Part shown: positions 31,145 through 36,320 of the stretch, one piece after another | Numbering within the stretch: position 1 is the first letter of the stretch | Layout: each line of letters begins with the position of its first letter | DNA from: an uncultured bacterium | GTDB lineage: Bacteria > Bacillota > Clostridia > Oscillospirales > Acutalibacteraceae | Assembly (NCBI GenBank): GCA_905215055.1 | Contig: CAJMOH010000028.1 | Location: 1 to 36,320 of the forward strand | Length of the DNA: 36,320 nucleotides | Direction of reading: 5' to 3' | Made by a program: the position numbers and the translations under genes | The notes under the pieces: generated by a model | The model's database searches: none | What the model saw: the letters and a program-made list of their open reading frames with translations, nothing else | What the model was told of the DNA's origin: nothing

Positions 31145-32239
31145 ATGGCGGCACAACCGGACAAGAAAACAGTGATTAAGGACCTTTTGGAGCTGGGCAA
31201 GAGCAAGGGCCAGCTTTCCACCAAGGAAATCCTGGACGCTTTGGGGGAGCTGGACTTCGACCCGGAGCAGATTGAAAAGTTCTACGATACCCTGGAGAGC
31301 CAGGGCGTGGAGATTGTGGAGGACTTCGACGACATCACCATCGACGACGAGGAGCTGGCAAAGGCCGAGGGCCTGGATACCTCAGAGCCGGGAATGGGCG
31401 CCGATGGCGTGACCATTGACGATCCGGTGAAGGTGTACCTGAAGGAAATCGGCCGGGTGCCTCTGCTGACCCCCGACGAAGAGGTGGATCTGGCCGTGCG
31501 GATCTCCAACGGGGACGAGGCTGCCAAAAAGCGGCTTTCCGAAGCCAACCTCCGTCTGGTGGTCAGCATTGCCAAGCGGTATCTGGGCCGGGGCATGCAG
31601 TTTTTGGATTTGATCCAGGAGGGCAACCTGGGTCTGATCAAAGCGGTGGAAAAGTTCGACTATACCAAGGGCTTTAAGTTCTCCACCTACGCCACTTGGT
31701 GGATCCGCCAGGCCATCACCCGGGCCATCGCGGACCAGGCCCGCACCATCCGCATCCCCGTTCACATGGTGGAGACCATCAACAAGGTGAAAAAGGTCTC
31801 CTCCCAGCTGCTCCACGCCAACGGCCGGGAGCCCAGTGCCGAGGAGATTGCCGAGGAGCTGGACATGCCCGTGGACAAGGTGCGGGAGATTATGCGGGTG
31901 GCCCAGGAGCCGGTTTCTCTGGAAACCCCCATCGGCGAGGAAGAGGACAGCCATCTGGGAGACTTTATCCCCGATGACGATGCCCCCGCCCCAGCGGACG
32001 CCGCCTCCCACACCTTGCTCAAGGAGACTCTCAGCAGCGTGCTGGACTCTCTCACTCCCCGTGAGGAGAAGGTGCTGCGCCTGCGCTTCGGTCTGGAGGA
32101 CGGCCGGTCCCGCACCTTGGAAGAGGTGGGCAAGGAGTTCAACGTCACAAGAGAGCGCATCCGGCAGATCGAGGCCAAGGCCCTGCGGAAGCTGCGCCAT
32201 CCCAGCCGCAGCAAAAAGCTGAAGGATTTCTTGGACTAA
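31145..32239 (+). CDS. rpoD: RNA polymerase primary sigma factor (SigA/RpoD)
   Basis: This is the housekeeping sigma factor. The 364 residues show a short acidic region 1.1 (about 1-90); region 1.2 (VKVYLKEIGRVPLLTPDEEVDL); region 2 with LDLIQEGNLGLIKAVEKFD and FSTYATWWIRQAITRAI for the -10 box; region 3 (VHMVETINKVKK, SLETPIGEEEDSHLGDFI); and region 4.2 (LEEVGKEFNVTRERIRQIEA) for the -35 box. The absence of the long non-conserved insert of proteobacterial RpoD fits a Firmicute. ATG 31145 is used; a TTG six bases earlier is possible. The many TTGACA/TATAAT-type promoters in this window are its expected targets. Confidence 0.97.
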   Translation: MAAQPDKKTVIKDLLELGKSKGQLSTKEILDALGELDFDPEQIEKFYDTLESQGVEIVEDFDDITIDDEELAKAEGLDTSEPGMGADGVTIDDPVKVYLKEIGRVPLLTPDEEVDLAVRISNGDEAAKKRLSEANLRLVVSIAKRYLGRGMQFLDLIQEGNLGLIKAVEKFDYTKGFKFSTYATWWIRQAITRAIADQARTIRIPVHMVETINKVKKVSSQLLHANGREPSAEEIAEELDMPVDKVREIMRVAQEPVSLETPIGEEEDSHLGDFIPDDDAPAPADAASHTLLKETLSSVLDSLTPREEKVLRLRFGLEDGRSRTLEEVGKEFNVTRERIRQIEAKALRKLRHPSRSKKLKDFLD

Positions 32240-32288
32240 GCAAACGCGGGCGGAGAAGCCGCCCCTCAAACAGTGGAGTTTCGATGCT

Positions 32289-32711
32289 ATGGTAATGACA
32301 TTAGAGGCGGATTACGCGGTCCGCATCGTGGAATATCTGACAAAGAACCCCCAGCGCCGGGATGCCAAGACCATCTCCGAGGAGACCCGGATTCCCCTGC
32401 GGTTTTCCCTGAAAATTCTGCGGGAGCTGGTGGCGGAGGGACTGGTGTGCTCCTACAAGGGGGCCAAGGGGGGCTATACCCTGGCCAAGCCCCCGGAGGA
32501 GATCACGCTGCGGCAGGTGATTGAGCTGGTAGAAGGCCCTTACATGCTCTCCCGCTGCCAGAAGGAGGAGTACAGCTGCGGCCGGGAGCATTGCCGCCTG
32601 CACAATATCTATGAAAAGATCTCCGAGGACGTCCGGCGGGAGCTGGAATCCTACACCTTCGCCATGATCTGCGCTCCCCATTCCTGCGGCTGCCAGGGAG
32701 AAAAGCCGTAA
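32289..32711 (+). CDS. Rrf2 family transcriptional regulator with cysteine cluster
   Basis: A 140-residue regulator. The N-terminal winged helix (residues 1-75) has ADYAVRIVEYL, AKTISEETRIPLRFSLKIL and GAKGGYTLAKPPEEITL, the usual Rrf2 helix and wing. A cluster C-QKEEYSC-GREHC at about 96-109 matches the three cysteines that hold a [2Fe-2S] cluster in IscR and NsrR. A second set, ICAPHSCGCQ, ends the protein and is unusual. It could sense iron-sulfur status, oxygen or nitric oxide. Its targets are not evident; rpoB is next on the same strand. ATG 32289 is chosen; 32295 is possible. Confidence 0.88.
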   Translation: MVMTLEADYAVRIVEYLTKNPQRRDAKTISEETRIPLRFSLKILRELVAEGLVCSYKGAKGGYTLAKPPEEITLRQVIELVEGPYMLSRCQKEEYSCGREHCRLHNIYEKISEDVRRELESYTFAMICAPHSCGCQGEKP

Positions 32712-32728
32712 ACATACGTCCAGAAAGA

Positions 32729-32762
32729 AAGGCACGGGAACAAGATTTGTTCCGTGCCTTTT
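32729..32762 (+). terminator. Rho-independent terminator after the Rrf2 gene
   Basis: AAGGCACGGGAACAA pairs with TTGTTCCGTGCCTT (one bulged G), loop of three to four bases, then TTCCGTCTTT. Confidence 0.82.
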
Positions 32763-32796
32763 CCGTCTTTCTGCACAGGTGCGGGGAAGGATTCGT

Positions 32797-32838
32797 GGAA
32801 AATTTTCCCAAAAAGAAAAAATCCACCGGAAAGGTGGA
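32797..32838. repeat. Palindrome and minus-facing terminator-like hairpin upstream of rpoB
   Basis: GGAAAATTTTCC at 32797-32808 is a perfect palindrome. TCCACC at 32822-32827 pairs with GGTGGA at 32833-32838, and read on the minus strand a T-run follows. Both lie just before the -35 box, within the 387-base stretch without a gene between the Rrf2 gene and rpoB. They could be operators or block antisense transcription. Confidence 0.4.
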
Positions 32839-32856
32839 AAACTTTACAAAAGCCAC

Positions 32857-32885
32857 TTGACAAGCGGGACAAGTTGCATTATACT
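32857..32885 (+). promoter_or_regulatory. Consensus sigma-A promoter for rpoB
   Basis: TTGACA at 32857-32862, exactly 17 bases, TATACT at 32880-32885. This leaves a leader of about 205 bases before rpoB, AT-rich at first and GC-rich later, in which I see no gene and no clear terminator. Confidence 0.88.
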
Positions 32886-33098
32886 AATATACTGCATCAT
32901 CATGGGTAGGAGTATCCCAACTGCATTTTTGTAAAGTATACCACAGCCTCTGTAAAGAATCAAGGGTGTATTGTAAAAAATGTAAGTTTTTGTGGAAAAT
33001 GCTCCTGCTCTGTACGTCGGGAAGCGGCTGTCAAAAATCGGCGGGTTTGCGGCGGCCGTGGCAATTCAAAACTAAAAGGATTGGAGTGGCTGAACCAA

Positions 33099-36000
33099 AT
33101 GGTGAATGTAAAACCGGTTCAATTGGGCAAGAATACTCGAATGAGCTTTGCCAAGATCGAGGAAGTCCTGAAAATGCCAAACCTCATCGAAGTCCAGAAG
33201 AACTCGTACAACTGGTTCTTGACAGAGGGCTTGAAGGAGGTCTTTAAGGACGTTTCGGGCATAACGGACTTTAACAACAACCTGGTGCTCGATTTTGTGG
33301 ATTACAAGCTTGACGACAAGCCCAATTACAGCGTGTCCGAGTGCAAAGAGCGGGACGCGACCTATGCGGCTGCTCTGCGGGTGACTGCGCGCCTGCTCAA
33401 CAAGGAGACCGGCGAGATCAAGGAGTCCGAGGTATTCATGGGCGACTTCCCCCTGATGACCGAAAGCGGCACCTTCGTCATCAACGGCGCCGAGCGGGTC
33501 ATTGTCTCTCAGCTGGTGCGTTCCCCCGGCGTGTACTATAAAATGGACTATGACCGCTCCGGCAAGGAGCTGTTCTCCTCCACCATCATTCCCAACCGGG
33601 GCGCCTGGCTGGAGTATGAAAACGACGTAAACGACGTGTTTTATGTGCGGATTGACAAAAACCGCAAGATCCCCATTACGGTGTTTATCCGCTGCCTGGG
33701 TCTTGGAACCGACCAGGAGATCCTGGATTTCTTTGGCGACGATGATAGGATGCGCGCCACCATGGAAAAGGATACCTGTAAAACCATGGAAGAGGCGCTG
33801 TTTGAGATCTACCGCAAACTGCGCCCCAGCGAGCCTCCCACCATTGAGAGCGCCCAGGCCCACATCCACGGCCTGTTCTTCGACCCCCGCCGGTATGATC
33901 TCTCTCGTGTGGGCCGCTATAAATACAACAAAAAGCTGCGCCTGGAGGGCCGCTTGGTGGGACAGGTGCTGGCTCAGCCCGTTGCCAACCCCACCACCGG
34001 CGAGCTGATGGCCGAGGCCGGTCAGACCGTCACCAAGGAAATGGCCGACGCCATGGACGACGCCGGCGTTATGGTGGCTGTGGTCACCGTGGGCGAGCGG
34101 GAGGTTAAGATTATCTCCAACGGCATGGTGGACATCCAGAAGTATGTGGATTTCGACGCCAAGGCCGAGTGCGGCATCAACGAGCGGGTGTGCCATCGGG
34201 TGCTCATGGAGATTCTGGAATCCGCCCAGAGCCAGGACGAGCTGAAGGAGGCTCTCCGCGCCCGCCACGGGGATCTGATCCCCAACCACATCACTGTGGA
34301 TGACATTTTCGCCTCTATCAACTATATGAACTGCCTGGCCATGGGCCTGGGTACCACCGACGACATTGACCACCTGGGCAACCGGCGTATCCGTTCTGTG
34401 GGCGAGCTGCTTCAGAACCAATTCCGCATCGGCTTCTCCCGGCTGGAGCGGGTCATTCGGGAGCGTATGACCTTGCAGGCCCAGGACCTGGAAACCCTAA
34501 CCCCCCACAGCCTGATTAACATCCGTCCTGTGGTGGCGGCAATCAAGGAGTTCTTCGGCTCCTCTCCCTTGAGCCAGTTTATGGACCAGACCAACCCCCT
34601 GTCCGAGCTGACCCACAAGCGGCGTCTTTCCGCCCTGGGTCCCGGCGGCCTGTCCCGTGACCGGGCCAGCTTTGAGGTCCGCGACGTACACTACACCCAC
34701 TATGGCCGCATGTGTCCCATCGAGACCCCAGAAGGCCCCAACATCGGCTTGATCTCCTATCTGGCCACCTTCGCCCGCATCAACGAGTACGGCTTTATCG
34801 AGGCGCCTTACCGCCGGGTGGACAAGGAAAACGGCATCGTCACCAAGGAAGTGGTCTATATGACCGCCGACCAGGAGGACGAATTCATTGTGGCCCAGGC
34901 CAACGAGCCGCTGGATGAGGAAGGTCATTTTGTCAACAGCCGTGTGGTGGGCCGCCATCGGGACGAGTTTGTGGAGGTCCCCGCAAATCAGGCGGACTTT
35001 ATGGATATCAGTCCCCGCATGGTGGTTTCCGTGGCCACCGCCATGATTCCCTTCCTGGAAAACGACGACGCCAACCGCGCCCTGATGGGCTCCAACATGC
35101 AGAAGCAGGCTGTGCCGCTGCTGCGCACCGAAAGCCCCATTGTGGGTACCGGCATGGAGTACAAGGCCGGTGTGGACTCTGGTGTGTGCGTGCTGGCCAA
35201 GCGCGCCGGCGTGGTGAAGTCCGTCAGCGCCAACCTGGTTCGCGTCACCGCAGATAACGGCGACATCGACGACTATCAGATCATCAAGTTTATACGCTCC
35301 AACCAGAGCACCTGCATCAACCAGGTGCCGGTGGTTTCTGTGGGCGAGCGGGTGGAGGAGGGCAGCGTCATCGCTGACGGCCCCGCCATCAAGGACGGCG
35401 AGATCAGCCTGGGCAAAAACGCTCTCATCGGCTTTATGACCTGGGAGGGCTACAACTACGAGGACGCTGTTCTGCTCAACGAGAAAATTGTCCGCAACGA
35501 CGTGTATACCTCCATCCACATCGAGGAGTACGAGATGGAGGCCCGGGACACCAAGCTGGGACCGGAGGAAATCACCCGTGACATTCCCAATGTGAACGAG
35601 GAGCTTTTGAAGGACCTGGACGACCGGGGCATTATCCGCGTGGGCGCCGACGTCCGCGCCGGCGACATCCTGGTGGGCAAGGTCACCCCCAAGGGTGAGA
35701 CCGAGCTGACCGCCGAGGAGCGGCTGCTGCGGGCCATCTTTGGTGAAAAGGCCCGGGAGGTCCGGGACACCTCCCTGCGGGTGCCTCACGGCGAGTACGG
35801 CGTGGTGGTGGACGTCAAGGTGTTCACCCGGGAAAACAGTCACGACGAGCTGTCCCCCGGCGTCAACAAAGTGGTGCGCTGCTACATCGCCCAGAAGCGG
35901 AAGATCTCTGTGGGCGACAAGATGGCCGGCCGCCACGGTAACAAGGGTGTTGTGTCCCGCATCCTGCCGGAAGAGGAAATGCCCTTCCTGCCTGACGGCA

Positions 36001-36320
36001 CCCCCTTGGATATTGTGCTGAACCCCCTGGGCGTGCCTTCCCGTATGAATATCGGACAGGTGCTGGAGGTCCATCTGGGCATGGCTGCCAAGGCCCTGGG
36101 CTGGAAGATCATGACCCCTGTGTTCGACGGCGCTCACGAGGCTGACATCCGCGAGTGCTTCCGCATGGGCGGTCTGCCGGAGGACGGCAAGTTCTGGCTG
36201 CGTGACGGCCGCACCGGCGAATATTTTGACAACCCCGTTACCGTGGGCTATATGTACTACCTGAAGCTCCACCACCTGGTGGACGACAAGATCCACGCCC
36301 GCTCCACCGGCCCCTACTCC
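33099..36320 (+). CDS. rpoB: RNA polymerase beta subunit (partial, runs off the window)
   Basis: RpoB forms half of the RNA polymerase active cleft. The frame from ATG 33099 stays open for 1074 codons to the window end. It begins VNVKPVQLGKNTRMSFAKIE, continues MPNLIEVQKNSYNWFL, ESGTFVINGAERVIVSQLVR, SPGVYY and the rifampicin region with SSPLSQFMDQTNPLSELTHK and RRLSALGPGGLSRDRA. It reaches VGDKMAGRHGNKGVVSRILP and LNPLGVPSRMNIGQ. In the rifampicin region I see the common sensitive residues (Q, D, H, S). No frame change was noticed. ATG 33099 has GGAG about 12 bases upstream, a long spacing. rplJ-rplL are not upstream. Confidence 0.97.
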   Translation, partial: MVNVKPVQLGKNTRMSFAKIEEVLKMPNLIEVQKNSYNWFLTEGLKEVFKDVSGITDFNNNLVLDFVDYKLDDKPNYSVSECKERDATYAAALRVTARLLNKETGEIKESEVFMGDFPLMTESGTFVINGAERVIVSQLVRSPGVYYKMDYDRSGKELFSSTIIPNRGAWLEYENDVNDVFYVRIDKNRKIPITVFIRCLGLGTDQEILDFFGDDDRMRATMEKDTCKTMEEALFEIYRKLRPSEPPTIESAQAHIHGLFFDPRRYDLSRVGRYKYNKKLRLEGRLVGQVLAQPVANPTTGELMAEAGQTVTKEMADAMDDAGVMVAVVTVGEREVKIISNGMVDIQKYVDFDAKAECGINERVCHRVLMEILESAQSQDELKEALRARHGDLIPNHITVDDIFASINYMNCLAMGLGTTDDIDHLGNRRIRSVGELLQNQFRIGFSRLERVIRERMTLQAQDLETLTPHSLINIRPVVAAIKEFFGSSPLSQFMDQTNPLSELTHKRRLSALGPGGLSRDRASFEVRDVHYTHYGRMCPIETPEGPNIGLISYLATFARINEYGFIEAPYRRVDKENGIVTKEVVYMTADQEDEFIVAQANEPLDEEGHFVNSRVVGRHRDEFVEVPANQADFMDISPRMVVSVATAMIPFLENDDANRALMGSNMQKQAVPLLRTESPIVGTGMEYKAGVDSGVCVLAKRAGVVKSVSANLVRVTADNGDIDDYQIIKFIRSNQSTCINQVPVVSVGERVEEGSVIADGPAIKDGEISLGKNALIGFMTWEGYNYEDAVLLNEKIVRNDVYTSIHIEEYEMEARDTKLGPEEITRDIPNVNEELLKDLDDRGIIRVGADVRAGDILVGKVTPKGETELTAEERLLRAIFGEKAREVRDTSLRVPHGEYGVVVDVKVFTRENSHDELSPGVNKVVRCYIAQKRKISVGDKMAGRHGNKGVVSRILPEEEMPFLPDGTPLDIVLNPLGVPSRMNIGQVLEVHLGMAAKALGWKIMTPVFDGAHEADIRECFRMGGLPEDGKFWLRDGRTGEYFDNPVTVGYMYYLKLHHLVDDKIHARSTGPYS

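Noticed and set aside
32966..33247. Cys/Lys-rich 93-residue frame before and into rpoB
   Set aside because: It overlaps the rpoB start in another frame and lacks a ribosome binding site; read as part of the leader.
33072..36296. Long open frames on the minus strand opposite rpoB (449 and 599 residues)
   Set aside because: They mirror a GC-rich, strongly biased true gene, are rich in His/Gly/Val/Gln, have no ribosome binding sites and resemble no family.

Overview
The window reads as chromosomal DNA of a Gram-positive, GC-rich, probably gut-dwelling Clostridia member (Bacillota; the flavour is Oscillospiraceae/Ruminococcaceae). The indications are housekeeping genes of clostridial type (cdaA-cdaR, DUF951, dgt-dnaG-rpoD, a clostridial RpoB N-terminus), strong AGGAGG-type ribosome binding sites and sigma-A promoters. 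No species call can be made from sequence reading alone.

Layout. (1) Positions 1-5.9 kb are visibly less GC-rich and hold the right part of a mobilizable element: the end of an ECF-type sigma factor and its overlapping membrane partner, a 240-base array of perfect hairpins, a DUF3847 protein, a MobA/MobL-type relaxase whose expected ATG reads ATC, a protein with a TnpW-like tail, and a large serine recombinase. (2) From about 5.9 kb the sequence turns GC-rich. On the minus strand lie a Gfo/Idh/MocA oxidoreductase under its own promoter, and a run of a degenerate GHKL sensor-like protein, an N-acetylhexosamine 1-kinase homologue and a maltose-type O-acetyltransferase. (3) A divergent plus-strand stretch (10.2-14.4 kb) carries a DUF4097 surface protein, an ADP-ribosylglycohydrolase overlapping an unknown protein, and glycerol kinase. 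(4) hisH-hisF stand alone under a consensus promoter, followed by a CAT-anticodon tRNA. (5) A DUF3343 Se/S-carrier-like protein overlaps a cysteine desulfurase-like enzyme. (6) cdaA-cdaR (c-di-AMP synthesis and its regulator) follow. (7) DUF951, prfA, a TsaC/Sua5-CoaE fusion and a lytic transglycosylase are close-packed, then a small exported protein, an M18 aminopeptidase, a VanY-like pseudo-peptidase and two very small membrane proteins, one frameshifted. (8) rpmE, a YigZ protein, dgt, dnaG, rpoD and an Rrf2 regulator come next, and the window ends inside rpoB, which has its own promoter and a leader of about 200 bases.

How the genes work together. The element encodes DNA processing for transfer and site-specific recombination. 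The chromosomal part is mostly core information and envelope metabolism: translation termination, tRNA t6A and CoA synthesis (fused), replication priming, dNTP control, the housekeeping sigma factor and RNA polymerase, with c-di-AMP synthesis and wall hydrolases beside them. The less ordinary points are the TsaC-CoaE fusion, the relaxase start-codon loss, the tandem hairpin array, the ADP-ribosylglycohydrolase/unknown coupled pair, two enzyme-family proteins that have lost active-site residues (GHKL and VanY-like), and the frameshifted small membrane gene. No CRISPR array, rRNA or recognisable phage genes were seen.
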